Assembly: GCA_001599755.1 (NCBI GenBank)
Contig: BCHX01000003.1
Span: forward strand, 4,735,782-4,799,781
Direction of reading: 5' to 3'
DNA: 64,000 nucleotides
DNA from: Gliomastix tumulicola
Lineage: Eukaryota > Ascomycota > Sordariomycetes > Hypocreales > Bionectriaceae
Below are positions 53,819 through 64,000 of this stretch, in pieces. Position 1 is the stretch's first letter; each line of letters begins with the position of its first letter. A program made the position numbers and the translations under genes. The notes under the pieces are model-generated. The model was not told the origin of the DNA. It saw nothing but the letters and a program-made list of their open reading frames with translations, and ran no database searches.

Positions 53819-55505
53819 ATGAGTCTCGTTGAGAGAGCTGTCCCTACTGGGGACAAGGGTGTTGACACCACCTACGTGGCTGACGGCACCACCGAGTCGG
53901 AGAATGGTAAGACAAGACACACGATGAGGCTAGATATCTGAGACATCTCCATGCTAACAGTAGCTGCCAGGCCGCCTCGAGGCTGCCCGTGAGGCCAAGC
54001 GAACCATCGGCATCACCACGGCCACCTTCCTCATCGTCAACCGTGTCATCGGAACCGGCATCTTCGCCACGCCCGGCGCCATCCTCTCCCTCAGCGGCTC
54101 CGTCGGCCTCTCCCTCTTCATGTGGTTCATCGGCTCACTGATCGCGGCCGCCGGCACGGCCGTCTACGTCGAGTTCGGCACGGGCATCCCGCGCAACGGC
54201 GGCGAGAAGAACATCCTCGAGTACGTCTTCCGCAAGCCGGCCTTCCTCACGACCTCGCTCTACGCCGCCTACGTGATCCTGCTCGGCTGGGCGGCGGGTA
54301 ACTCGGTCGTCTTCGGCGAGTACATCCTACGTGCGGCGCGCACCGAGCCCACGACCTGGAACCAGCGCGGCATCGGTCTGGCCTGCATCACGGCCGCCTT
54401 CATCATCCACGGCACCGCGCTCAAGTGGGGTCTGAGGCTGCAGAACGTCCTGGGCTCCATCAAGCTCATCATCGTCCTCATCATCATCATCGCGCCCCTC
54501 GTCAACCTCAAGGACACCACCGACAACCTGTCCAACGCCTTCGAGGGCACGACGGGCAGTGCGTACGGCGTCGTCACCTCGCTCAACAGCGTCATCTGGA
54601 GCTACGTCGGCTACAGCAACGCCAACTACGCCCTCAGCGAGACCAAGAACCCCGTCCGCACGCTCAAGATCGCCGCGCCGCTCGCCATCGGCACCATCTC
54701 CATCCTCTACATGCTCGTCAACATCTCCTACTTTGCCGGCGTGTCCAAGGAGGAGATCCTCGCCAGCCAGCGTCTCGTGGCCGCCTCGCTCTTCCGCAAC
54801 ATGTTTGGCGAGAGCGCCGAGCGGGCCCTGTCCGTGTTTGTGGCGCTGTCTGCCTTTGGAAACGTCCTGAGTGTCATCTTCTCGCAGGGTCGTCTTGTCC
54901 AGGAGCTTGGTCGCGAGGGTGTCCTGCCCTTCTCTCGTCTCTGGGCCAGCAGCAAGCCCTTCAACGCGCCCCTGGCTGGTCTGTTCGAGCACTGGCTCGT
55001 GACTGTCATCACCATTGTCGCTCCCCCCGTTGGTGACGCCTACAACTTTGTCCTCAAGTACGTCTACACTCCCCTCCAGTTACTATCTGGAATATCTATT
55101 AACTTTCACACGCGCAGCCTCATCTCCTACCCCCTCGCCATCGTCAACACCTTCGTCGCCATCGGCCTCGTCTGGCTCTACGTCAAGCGCGACACCTGGG
55201 GCTGGAACCCGCCCGTCAAGGCCACCCTCCCCGTCGTCATCTTCTTCCTCGTCAGCAACCTCTTCCTCGTCTTCGTCCCCTACGCCCCGCCGCCCAACGG
55301 CGGCAGCGGCGTCTACGAGAGCATGCCCTACTGGACGCACAACGTCGTCACCTGGGGCATCTTCGGCCTCGGCGGCGTCTACTGGGTCGTCTGGACCAAG
55401 ATCCTGCCCAAGCTGGGACACTACAGGCTCGTGCGCGAGATCCAGATCGACGAGACGGACGGCTGGGACAGGAATGTGTTTGTCCACAAGCCTCTGCACG
55501 AGTAA
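53819..55505 (+). CDS. Amino-acid permease, Mup1/LAT-like
   Basis: Three exons (53819-53906, 53971-55057, 55118-55505) give 520 residues with twelve membrane segments. After a short N-terminus, 'TIGITTATFLIVNRVIGTGIFATPGAIL' is TM1 with the GTGIF substrate loop. 'SVIWSYVGYSNANYALSETKNPVRTLKIA' is TM6, and 'GRLVQELGREGVLPF' is the conserved cytosolic loop. Intron 2 (60 nt) is a multiple of three without stops. I splice it because removal rebuilds the family sequence 'YNFVLNLISYPLAIVNTF'. It is related to the permease at 12779 but not a recent copy. Predicted role: high-affinity uptake of methionine or similar amino acids. Confidence 0.92.
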
Positions 55506-56591
55506 GAGGTGGTGTGTGTTTGGGATCCGCTTGTACAGGTCCATCCTTGGGGACCAGACAGGGTGTGAGGAGTGTGGTTTCCTCCGATGATAGATTAGAC
55601 TGCATATTTTTAGATTAATTAATGAGGTGATGGTACTATCGATAATGCATCTTCATCTTGGCAGCGTGTCTACAGTGACTTCACTTCACCTTCCGAATAC
55701 TCACTGGATGCAATCTCGCCTCAACACGCGTCAGCAGCACGCTTCATGCTTTACGAGAAAAAAGCTGAAAATTACAACCTGCAGCCGGCCGGAACGACAA
55801 GGGCGATGATGTGATCGACCCTAAAATCGCGACTTCACGCACCCGATCCGTGAAAAATTTCCAGTCCAGCAAATGAGAGCACTCGGAAAGCAATGTCAGG
55901 TCCAGAATTCCGCGGTCGAGGCGGAACCAGATACGTAATAGAAACAGGCCCTGGACGGCGAGTTTTTACGACTAGCGTTTTGGTGGTTCTTTTGGCGATT
56001 CAAGAGACGGGATCAAGGTCATTTTGGTTTTGGGACTATTTCCCACTCTAGCAAGGTTGGGGTTTCTGATTCGCCCGTAGTGGGAGGCTAGTGCGCAAGA
56101 ATTAGTTCCCTTGGAGCGGCAGATGGAGGGCGTGATCACCGTGTTTAGTGTCGTTCAGAGCCTAGACCGCCAAGAACATGGTGAAGTGTAGCGGAGCTGC
56201 TCCCAGGACGCCACTCTCGAGTTCAAGCTCGCTGATACACAATCTTACCATCGCCATATACATTACTCTACTACATTTGATGGCCCGAGCCTTGATACTA
56301 CTAATGTCAATCTATCAACGTGAACGCTGTTACCTTCAGCCTCTCCTCAGTCTTATCACTCATCCAGAAGCACAGATGGGGTAGAATCATTGCGTCATTG
56401 CCTGGTGGTATATAATGCAGCATTCTCAGCTGAGCGCTATAATAGTTCATCTTATGGCGGCACATCAAGGTGCATTCTGATCCTTTGATGAAGTGAGAAC
56501 ATAAGAAAAACGAAGGAAAAGTCCCGGGATACAATCAGGGAAAAGGTCGACATGGAAGTTGGCCAAAGAACACCAGCCAAGACGAGCACGC
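55506..56591. other. Intergenic region, about 1.1 kb
   Basis: It sits between the permease and the minus-strand interrupted gene, which converge here. No gene seen. The sequence is more AT-rich than the flanking genes. Confidence 0.4.
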
Positions 56592-57440
56592 TCAGCCGCT
56601 CCGCCCCTCCATCAGCTCCTTGCTCCTCTGGGCCTTGCCGAAATTGCTGCGCATGTTCTCGATCTTGATCAGCCGCTCCCCCTCCGGGTTGTTTGCCACC
56701 CTCTGGATCCAGCCGTCGCCCAGGCTCAGCGTCGACTTGAGCACCTGCTTGGACGTGAGCAGGGTCTGCGCAATCGCGTCGATGCGTCCCTGGAGAGACG
56801 GGTACGCAGCCCACGACCCGTCCGCCTCGCTCGTCCAGTCGACGGCGCCGGTACGGCCCTGCTGCGCGTCTATTGCCGCGTGCACGAGCATCTAGCTGAG
56901 CAACTCGACGCTGGTCTCGGCGAGGACGGGACGCGCCAGGATCTTCTTCTGGTTCTGGGCCACGTTGTCGTCGCACAGAAAGCGCTGCTTGACTTCCGGG
57001 GGAGGGTCCAGCATGTCGACGGTGAGGATGCGGCCTTTGCCTTTGGCGACGCTTCGGGCCTTGCTGACCTCGCTGAACAGCCACCCCTCGTAGCGCTTCT
57101 TGTCGTCCTTGGGGAGGACCTGCATCCACTCGATGAGATGGGTCCAGTCCCTGATGGCCTCGCAGATCTGCCCTGCCATTCTTGCCTTGTCGTCCTCGGT
57201 GTGCGGGAAAGTGTGGTCAATCTCGGGCGTCGTTATCCCATCACTCTCCGTCTTGGCTTTCTCTTGCTTCATGGACTCCAACGCTCGTGCCATGTCTGCT
57301 GAGGTTTTGATGAACCGAAGGGATGTGGCGTTCTGGTAATTTCGATTGACCGTCGTGAGCATGTCGTGATTTGCCATGTGGTTGAGACTCGGGACGGACA
57401 GACCCTGTCCATAATCAATATCCCATTTGATGAGGGACAT
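56592..57440 (-). pseudogene. Unknown protein gene split by an in-frame TAG
   Basis: From the ATG at 57440 the frame runs 182 codons ('...ILARPVLAETSVELLS') to TAG at 56894-56892. In the same frame it continues at once with 99 further codons ('MLVHAAIDAQQGR...') to a stop at 56592. Both parts have normal, mostly helical composition, and the junction shows no splice sites that would remove the TAG. The combined 282 codons are best read as one gene with a premature stop, or a rare readthrough. Because the codon after TAG is ATG, two separate proteins are also conceivable. I recognise no family. The N-terminal part includes 'FIKTSADMARALESM' and 'AIRDWTHLIEWMQVLPKDD'. Confidence 0.45.
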
Positions 57441-57857
57441 CTTTCGCTGTCAATAACAGAATATCATCATTACAGTTCACTTCACATACCCAGTGTTCCT
57501 CCAAAATTTTCCCAAAGTTCATATTCTCATTATTGTCAATATTTGTCTGACGAGCCATGGTGTCGAGGTCATTTGTTGCATCGACGTTCAGTCGGCATGG
57601 GCCTAAGGGGACATTCTATATTAGAGTCAGCCCCTCTGGATATCAACTCCAGTATCTTCGTTTACAATCAAAACATCTCGTCGTCCGAGTCGTGAAAGAA
57701 AAAGGCTTTCCTCTTGGCCCAGGGCCGCACTTTCGCGAAGAGCTTCACCAGCCTCTGAGGATCCTAGGATCTCAGGTCCAGGAGCACCGGCTTGTCCGAC
57801 GGGGACACTCGCCTGGAGAAGAGACTTAAAAGGCTGCGCGTGGTCGGGAACCAGCCT
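57441..57857. other. Intergenic region, about 0.4 kb
   Basis: Upstream of the TAG-interrupted gene and downstream of the 307-aa gene. No gene seen; AT-rich towards 57441-57560. Confidence 0.4.
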
Positions 57858-58781
57858 CTAGCGCTGGGGATCTATGTAGATGATGATGGTGGTCTCGCCC
57901 GGCTCACTCACATTGGGGTCGTGATGTCGTTCATCATACGCAATCTCCTCCTGCGTCAGAGGCCGTCGGCGCATGGGTCCGCGGACTCGGAGTCGGGGAG
58001 GCTGAGCGGCCTGGGCTGCATTGGTCGGGTTGGCAAAGCCGTGATCATCACCTAGGCCAGTGAAGAGAGCCGGGTCCAGAGAGAAATGGAAGTCCTGGTC
58101 AATCTGGGGGGTCTCGCTGGATTCGCCGACGGAGATCGCAGTGTTGGTGATCGGCTGGTGGGAAAATCCAATCCGCGCTGCTGTGAGCGGGACGAGTCGC
58201 AGCGGCTCGATTGTAGTCGTCGAAGCACGCTTGCGGTTGTTGGTCGGCGAGTCCTGCTCCAGCAGACTCCGTCGTCGCTTTCCGCAGCTGGTTCCCTCGC
58301 TAGAACTGCTCCCTCCCTCCGGCGTGCTCTCCAGAACACGGGTAGCTCCCGCCACGGCCCATGGCTGCAGCTGCAGCTGCGAGACCTGAGGCTGGAAAGT
58401 GTTCTGGTCGGTCATAGCCGCGTAGGGGTGAGGCATAATGTTGAGCGCCCCATCTGGATCAGGGTAAGTGAATTCCTGGACTTGATACTCATCATGATCA
58501 TGGAGCTCATGAGAGAATCCATTACCTTGAGCGCCTGGGGCGAAGCTGGCAAAGCCGTCATCATAGCCAGTCTGCAGATACTGGGCGTTGGCCATGGGCG
58601 CGGGCATGGGGGGGTGCGCAGATGAATCATAGAAAAGACGGCCAAGTCCAAGGCTCGAGTTGTTATCGTGCGGGTAGTCAGGAATCATCTGATCCTGCGG
58701 TGTGATCGGAGCAGTCGCAAAAGGATTCTCGGTCTGGCCTGGGTCGCCAAAGAAGCGTGGGTTGCCAGTAAATGACGCCAT
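57858..58781 (-). CDS. Low-complexity hypothetical protein, 307 aa, possibly nuclear
   Basis: A single exon. I use the ATG at 58781 (MASFTGNPRFFGDPG); an ATG 14 codons upstream is also in frame. The protein is rich in Pro, Gln, Asp and Ser and mostly disordered. A basic patch 'GKRRRSLLEQDSPTNNRKRAS' near residues 166-185 looks like a bipartite nuclear-localisation signal. A second basic patch 'RLRVRGPMRRRPLTQEE' lies near the end, and the protein closes with a beta-like 'ETTIIIYIDP'. Nothing identifies a DNA-binding domain. It could be a lineage-specific regulator; I do not assign a function. Confidence 0.5.
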   Translation of the reverse strand: MASFTGNPRFFGDPGQTENPFATAPITPQDQMIPDYPHDNNSSLGLGRLFYDSSAHPPMPAPMANAQYLQTGYDDGFASFAPGAQGNGFSHELHDHDEYQVQEFTYPDPDGALNIMPHPYAAMTDQNTFQPQVSQLQLQPWAVAGATRVLESTPEGGSSSSEGTSCGKRRRSLLEQDSPTNNRKRASTTTIEPLRLVPLTAARIGFSHQPITNTAISVGESSETPQIDQDFHFSLDPALFTGLGDDHGFANPTNAAQAAQPPRLRVRGPMRRRPLTQEEIAYDERHHDPNVSEPGETTIIIYIDPQR

Positions 58782-61700
58782 GGTTGCGGCCTGTCGAGGT
58801 TGGCTTGCGAATGAGGCTACCAAGGTTGATCGTCCGGACTCTTTCCAGACAGAGGAGTGATAGTAGGAGGGAGTACTGGGAAAGAACCGATGATAGTATT
58901 CGTGAACTTATTTGCTACCACCAGGAGAAGAGTCAATGTGGAAGGTGGTGGTGCAAGAAGAAAGAGAGAACTTGAAATGCTGTCGATGAGGGAGACTTTT
59001 ATGCAAATACGTGCGATCCTCTCTAATCACAGCTTGCATAGAAACAGATTGCTGATGGACAGACCGGGGTTGGAGAGCAGAGTGATGCTTAGCCGATAAC
59101 ACGAGGTACGTGCAGTGCAACCGAGAACTGTTGCGGACAACAGCGAAGAACCAAGGGCGTGCTAACGAATCCAAATGTATTTCTTGATGTCCAAGTTTGT
59201 CCCTACAAACTTCGAATTCGTCATCCGTACCTCCTGCTGCAACTTTGCCATGAGTCGGACGACATGTGAGGATAGGAAGCCGTACCCGCCGTCCGTCTTC
59301 TCAATGTAACCATTTTCTTATTTAATGGGAACACTCTTCGTCGTACGCTTTATTTCGTTTTATGCGACCGAGAACAAGTGCTCTGTTCTTACCGGTTGGG
59401 CTGTGAATACTCTTAGAGCTTCCTTTCGCTTGGTAAACGATGTTTTGGTGTCAAGCATCAAGCACTCTGAGGGCTTCAGTCGATTCAAGGAAATGATCTA
59501 CACGTAGTTTAATAGAGTATCTCTCGTTTATTCCTCTAACCAAATCGGACCAGGAAGCCTAAAGGCCTCATTATTTCCTCTTCATAGGTTACTTCTTCTT
59601 ATGTTGCGATGTACGCATTGTGAAAGATTCCATTTGCATTGCTGGTGATGAGAGGAGCGAGATCAAACTTAAGGGCTCCAACCTGCTCCTCATTACCCGG
59701 AACTGACCAATACTCTGCTCCAGAATCCGAGCGCCGAGCTCATTATACTCGAGTTGATATTGTTTTGTCCCCACGAACGGTCCATGATCGAAGCTATAGG
59801 GTAGCCAGTATTTCCTATGATGAAGAACACGGACCACATCTCGAGCCAAGCAGGACAGGGCATCAGGCTCGTCCAATGGAAAGCAAACACGATGCATTAG
59901 CCTTGAGCGGGTGAGCTTTCAAACCTTGCCATGGCGTATGCGGCTAGTGTGGGGATGAGGCTCTGTAGCCCGGAGAAGACGCATGGCATCTGCCTCGCTA
60001 TCGACGCCCGCTTGGATTTAATGACTATTTATCTTCTGTGGCACTATTGCATGTATACTGAGTAAATATAGCGGGGAATATATGATAGCACCTTCTCGAC
60101 GTGACATTAAGTGTTACAACGAGTGGCTGATAGATACATTGGGCTCGGCGCGTTGTAATATGGTTTCTCTTACATAGTAGTGTCTTAGCAAAGGAGCTAA
60201 TCAATGACACGAAATCTTATAGGCTCATCGAGGTCACAAGATTTCGGATGAAAGGAGAAATGATATGTGGCACGTGTGACGAGGGGCTTGCAGCCAACTC
60301 GACGAGATGCTCTCAGGCAGTGGACGCCTTACAGAAGGCGAAGAAGTTAGGCGAGATAGCCGAGGTACGATCGTGCCTATGACGGGGGGCCGTTAGGCTT
60401 TTAGAATGCAAAGCACGCAGCCGAGGGTCAATGGTGCCACGTGTTTCAATATGTACAGCATGACTTCTGGCGATCGTTTCGGCCCGGCTGGCTGTCAGAT
60501 ATGACCTTTGGGCACTGACTTCTTGGCATTCCTACGTGGGCTTGCAAAGGGACTCCATGCAAATCTCATCAATTGGAGCTCTCGACCATCTAAACGACCT
60601 CCACGCTTGGTCAGATGAGCTTCACAGTCGTCATTGGAGATTCTCCACACACACTCGCTTCTGCTCGACCGAAATGCACCAGGACTCCTTCCGATAACAG
60701 TGATGATAAGTGTTTCAATACATGTACACCCAGTGCACCGCCTGCTATTTGGGCACTGGACAGGGTTGCATTCGCATTTCCGGTACCTAGGGATATGTCT
60801 CTGAGGTCATCGCTAACATTACTTACCTACGAAGGTAGGAAGAAGGACATCTTACGAGTTTAGGCTGGAGTCTATCTATGTTCTAGATGAATCATTTGAA
60901 TGGTGCTATATTTGAGAGTATCCCCAGAAGCTGCCAACGCCGGTGGGCTCCAGCATAGAAGTGCCTGAATCTTGTTACCTAAACACCCCTCGCCGTAGGC
61001 GTATAATTATTCGTCCGGATACGACTTCGGCCCACGCAGACACACCACCCTCCTGCTGCCAACATGTTAACACCTGTATATCGGTGGGGCAATAGGTTGG
61101 GTACCTCTCACTCAATGTAGAAAGGAGGGCCAGACCCAATCCTGGCCCAACCACATGGCCGTCGTGGACAGCAGATGGCGTAGAGCTTCAGTGGCCAGTC
61201 TGTAAACCATAAGACCTGTGCCAAGATGAGAGATTATCCTGCTGCAGCTGTCTTTGCCGTCAGCAGCTCTTGGCGCTGCATCATCGTCGCGGAATCGGAG
61301 TATTATGTGGCAATGGTAGTGCCTTGAGCGATGAGAGTGGATGTTCTTGACGCAGTGGTTGACTTGACAACTGTGACCGCGACTCCGATTAGACCGGATC
61401 TTACACATGTCAACGCTGTCGTGGCGTCTCGGAGCGTGCAGTGTGTCGAGCTGTCTGTACGTGTCAATGTAGTGATGAATGACCTGAGAGTTGGTCTCAG
61501 ATTCGATAACTAACCGTGAATGGCTAGTACGTCTATTTATACACGAGACTGGGGAGGCCATGAACGTAGTTGACTCATCGTGGCTGAGTGTTTGCCTTCA
61601 TCTGGTGGTCTTACTCACCAATTGCACATCAAGGCCAACGCAGCGATTTACATCCAGCACAGCAGCGCCTTGGCCTTGTCGCAGTTGCTCCACTATCTCT

Positions 61701-62143
61701 TGACAGAACACATGACCGAAGATCTTCTCGTAGAAGGATCAAATGGAAGATGGCTCGAGGATACGTACTGCTCATCACTTGGAGGCCTCGGATGCCGGAG
61801 CCTCTTGGGCTATCTTAGTACATGAGCCCAAAGCCTAGACCAGCTTCACCGCCTTTTCAAATCACGTAGCTTGAGTCTAGCCTTTGGTCGTCTTTATTCA
61901 ACTTTTCCAAGATCTACATATGGAGCCTTCGGCTCTTGCCTTGCCGTTGCCTTGCTACTTGGGTTTTTCACCGTGAGTGTGGGGGTTGACAGCCAGCGCA
62001 AAGCGCGGCTTTGGTTCAGAAAATTTCTGTTTCGCCGAGATGCCATTCCGCTTGATTCGTTGGGCGGCGACGATGCTGAAAATTTGCGCACGGGCTATGC
62101 CTGGGCTTGGTATCTCAGGTGAATTTGCTGGGTCATCGTCGAG
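58782..62143. other. Gene-poor, lower-GC region, about 3.4 kb
   Basis: No frame longer than about 150 codons and none that splices into a recognisable protein. Local GC is visibly lower than in the flanking genes (about 42% by hand count over 60001-60060). The region may be decayed sequence, possibly mutated repeats, between the hypothetical gene and the repeat-motif genes. Confidence 0.45.
60210..60246. repeat. Short inverted repeat, 9-bp arms
   Basis: CGAAATCTT at 60210-60218 and AAGATTTCG at 60238-60246, with a 19-nt loop, in the gene-poor region. It could form a hairpin but may be chance. Confidence 0.4.
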
Positions 62144-62151
62144 TATAAATA
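62144..62151 (+). promoter_or_regulatory. TATA box of the 168-aa repeat-motif gene
   Basis: TATAAATA 119 bp upstream of the ATG at 62270, supporting that the short gene model is complete at its 5' end. Confidence 0.55.
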
Positions 62152-62269
62152 CCCACGTTGAGCCGTCCAGATCGGATGAAAAGCACTTCTTCAGCTCCTT
62201 GGGCAATTTCACAGCATCGACGCCACCCGAAATTTCCCACTATTCCCCAGCCAGATCCAGGCACCCGGA

Positions 62270-62828
62270 ATGAACGACGACCAACCACAGAAGGGGGACA
62301 GGGGAGTCCCAGATAGCCAGCGGCGGCAACATGCAGGGGCGGATGCAGAGCATAATGGGGTGGTAAGCTACGTACCTATATGTTCACAGGGGGGTGTATG
62401 CTAACAATCTTCAGCCGCAAGTTCTCAATTTTACCGTCACTGTGAGCCGGAACGAGGCGTGGGATGAGTCAACCCAAGTCAACGCGCCGGTCGGCAGAAT
62501 GCTTTATCTGCCCCAACACACGACGATTGAAGGGAACATAACTCGGGGCTGCGCGACACAGTACAATTTTGCCCAAGGCGAGCAGCTGGCTATCGAACCT
62601 CGAAGGCTGCAAAGCACCATTGCTAGCTCTCTGGCTATCAAGGGAGCTCCTTGGCCTCTCCTGGATTCCTCGCCCTTGCACACTCTCGATCAATTATTTC
62701 TCGCCCGGATGCTTGGATTCACTCCTTCAGCTACGGGTAATGATGTAGCCTCGGTCAGAGAACTGCGTCCGGCCAGAGTTGCTGACCCAGGAGAGCCCCG
62801 AGGCGATGCGACTACAAACAGCGGATGA
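62270..62828 (+). CDS. Small protein with a two-repeat amyloid-like motif (candidate signalling partner)
   Basis: Two exons, 62270-62362 and 62415-62828, with a clean 52-nt intron (GTAAGC donor, GCTAAC branch, TTCAG acceptor), give 168 residues. Residues 1-31 are polar. Then come two 11-residue pseudo-repeats: NEAWDESTQVN at 44-54, followed by APVG, and NITRGCATQYN at 72-82. They fit N-x-[SAT]-x-[GD]-x-[AS]-x-[QM]-[IVY]-N and are 28 residues apart. The same pair, with spacing 29, ends the protein encoded convergently at 63083. Two short N/Q/G-containing beta pseudo-repeats are the layout of HET-s-like fungal amyloid-signalling motifs. No other domain is visible, so this may be a free motif protein or the remnant of a larger partner. 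The tail after residue 85 has no recognisable features. Confidence 0.6.
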
Positions 62829-63082
62829 AGTGCCATGCTACTGCCGTCGACACACTTTGAAAATCCGGCGCGCATCGATAGATGAAGTTTGGTTCGTTTC
62901 ATCATCTTCACGCGAACACGATAGATATTCCTTGTTAAAATCTGGTTGAGCTGCGACTGGGGGTTGAAATATACGCGGTAGTAAGGCTACAGGGGCCTCT
63001 TCCTGGTAGAGAGAATGGAGTGATTCGAGAATAGACTAGAAGCATTTGAAAATCCATCCGTGATCATTCTTTCGTGCGTCGC

Positions 63083-63969
63083 TCAGACCTTCCGAGTCTT
63101 GTGCTCTAGCAAGTGCTTGAATGCGTCGGTGGAAATACTGTAGTTGACCATGCTACTGCATCCCCGAGCCACGTTATTCCGAATTTCCACCCGGCTTGCC
63201 TTCATTCCAAGGCCATCTCCAATCGGTGCGTTGATCTGGATTGCATCTCCTTCCGAGATGTTTCCGACGATAAGGAGAATTGGCTCATCGTCGCCCTCAT
63301 CTGGCTCTGTTGCGGAAGACCGTTGGCGTGTCATTAGCGCCATGGAACAGGCTAGAATCAGGACGTAGATACCTGAACAATCTTACCTGACACCAGTGAT
63401 TTATCCATTAGATCCGAGTCACCAACTTCGCGGTCTCTGTCGGCTTCCTCCCGGACGGTTTCACCTTTACCAGTGTACCCCTTATGAGAGCCCGTCAATT
63501 TGACATGCAATATTTGAAGCCGCAGGCTCAGGCGATGATGGGATTGGCGCACTGTCTCCATTGCCCTCCGTATCCTCTCCGCGTCTTCTGATCCATGCGC
63601 AAGCTGATGCATGAATTCGTGGGCTGGGCCACGCTGAGGTTGATAGATCAACTCGAGGACCTCGACGAGCGAACCCACCGCCGACTTGAAAGTGTCTAGC
63701 TCGGACACGACGATTGGGCTCCGAAGCACATCATCCGCCTGGATCAGGTCGATAGTATCCCTCATCTGTTCCAGCTCGTGGTGATCGCCTGAGGAAAGAA
63801 GAGAGAGCTCCCGTCGGCGCTGATCTGCCGCCCGAAGCCGGGCCACCAGAGAGATTCCAGATTCGATGATGCCCAGCGCACCAGATGCTAGTTCAACGCC
63901 CGACTGTTGCAATATCCTGATCAAAAGCTGCAACACGTGGGGGATTGCATAGAAGAGGCTACTTACCAT
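63083..63969 (-). CDS. Helical-domain protein ending in the two-repeat amyloid-like motif (candidate cell-death effector)
   Basis: Two exons, 63969-63387 and 63306-63083, with an 80-nt intron (CAG/GTAAG donor, CTAAT branch, ACAG acceptor), give 268 residues from the ATG at 63969. The ATG is followed by GTAAGT, so an upstream exon beyond the window is possible. Residues about 20-165 are all-helical ('SGALGIIESGISLVARLRAADQ', 'SAVGSLVEVLELIY', 'LSLRLQILHVKLTG') and resemble the N-terminal domains of fungal STAND-associated proteins; a HeLo-like fold is possible but unproven. Residues about 195-260 carry the motif pair NISEGDAIQIN (210-220, then APIG) and NVARGCSSMVN (239-249), then a short helix 'TDAFKHLLEHK'. 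Helical domain plus C-terminal two-repeat motif is the plan of HET-S-type pore-forming effectors. Confidence 0.68.
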
Positions 63970-64000
63970 GGTAGATCTACTGACCTCGCTCAAATATTCC

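Noticed and set aside
59589..59897. About 100-codon minus-strand frame, possible gene remnant
   Set aside because: Two overlapping frames look equally protein-like and neither matches a family; too short to support.
61112..61561. 149-codon minus-strand frame rich in His/Arg/Ser
   Set aside because: Composition is typical of random frames; no promoter or splice evidence.
1..64000. tRNA, rRNA, CRISPR arrays, complete transposons, viral genes
   Set aside because: No B-box-like GGTTCGANTCC with a fitting cloverleaf, no rRNA signatures, no regularly spaced repeats, and no integrase, transposase or reverse-transcriptase motifs were seen.

Overview
The window is nuclear DNA of a filamentous ascomycete (Pezizomycotina, probably a Sordariomycete). 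Genes are dense and GC-rich. Most have one to several short introns (about 50-150 nt) with GTNNGT donors, CTAAC/CTAAT branch sites and YAG acceptors. The families are typical of such fungi: Zn2Cys6 regulators, MFS efflux pumps, NACHT-type NOD-like receptors, an AsaB-like oxygenase and an F-box-like protein. No rRNA, tRNA, CRISPR array or complete transposon was seen. Gene models were built by splicing the translated sequence by eye; every model that is not flagged closes in frame.

Layout, 0-23 kb: the 3' end of a probable C6 regulator (1-813); a DUF4139 protein; an unknown protein; a degraded gag-like gene with an in-frame TAG and a 95-base G run next to it; a membrane protein with a KRYNDDG repeat; a METTL16-type RNA m6A methyltransferase facing a YdcF/DUF218 protein; an AsaB-like oxygenase; a LAT/Mup1-type amino-acid permease divergent from an omega-class GST; a FAM50/XAP5 protein; a small membrane protein; and a 660-residue unknown protein with internal repeats.

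23-32 kb: two tandem NACHT genes from a segmental duplication that included their upstream DNA. The first is a full receptor (NACHT_N, NACHT, degenerate beta-propeller). The second has lost both the N-terminal domain and the propeller. The repeat protein at 20.5-22.5 kb is divergent from the first receptor and shares its intergenic region.

32-58.8 kb: a secreted M14 carboxypeptidase facing a small secreted Cys-containing protein; a block of MFS pump, Zn2Cys6 regulator and second MFS pump, which looks like a locally controlled efflux module; a HerA/FtsK-like ATPase; an F-box-like protein; a probable alpha-beta-barrel protein; a second Mup1-type permease; a gene split by an in-frame TAG; and a low-complexity protein.

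58.8-64 kb: about 3.5 kb of gene-poor, lower-GC DNA, then two convergent small genes. Both carry the same pair of 11-residue pseudo-repeats (N-x-[SAT]-x-[GD]-x-[AS]-x-[QM]-[IVY]-N, 28-29 residues apart). In one they follow an all-helical N-terminal domain. This is the architecture of fungal amyloid-signalling cell-death proteins (HET-s-like logic), and I regard it as the best candidate for an undescribed system here.
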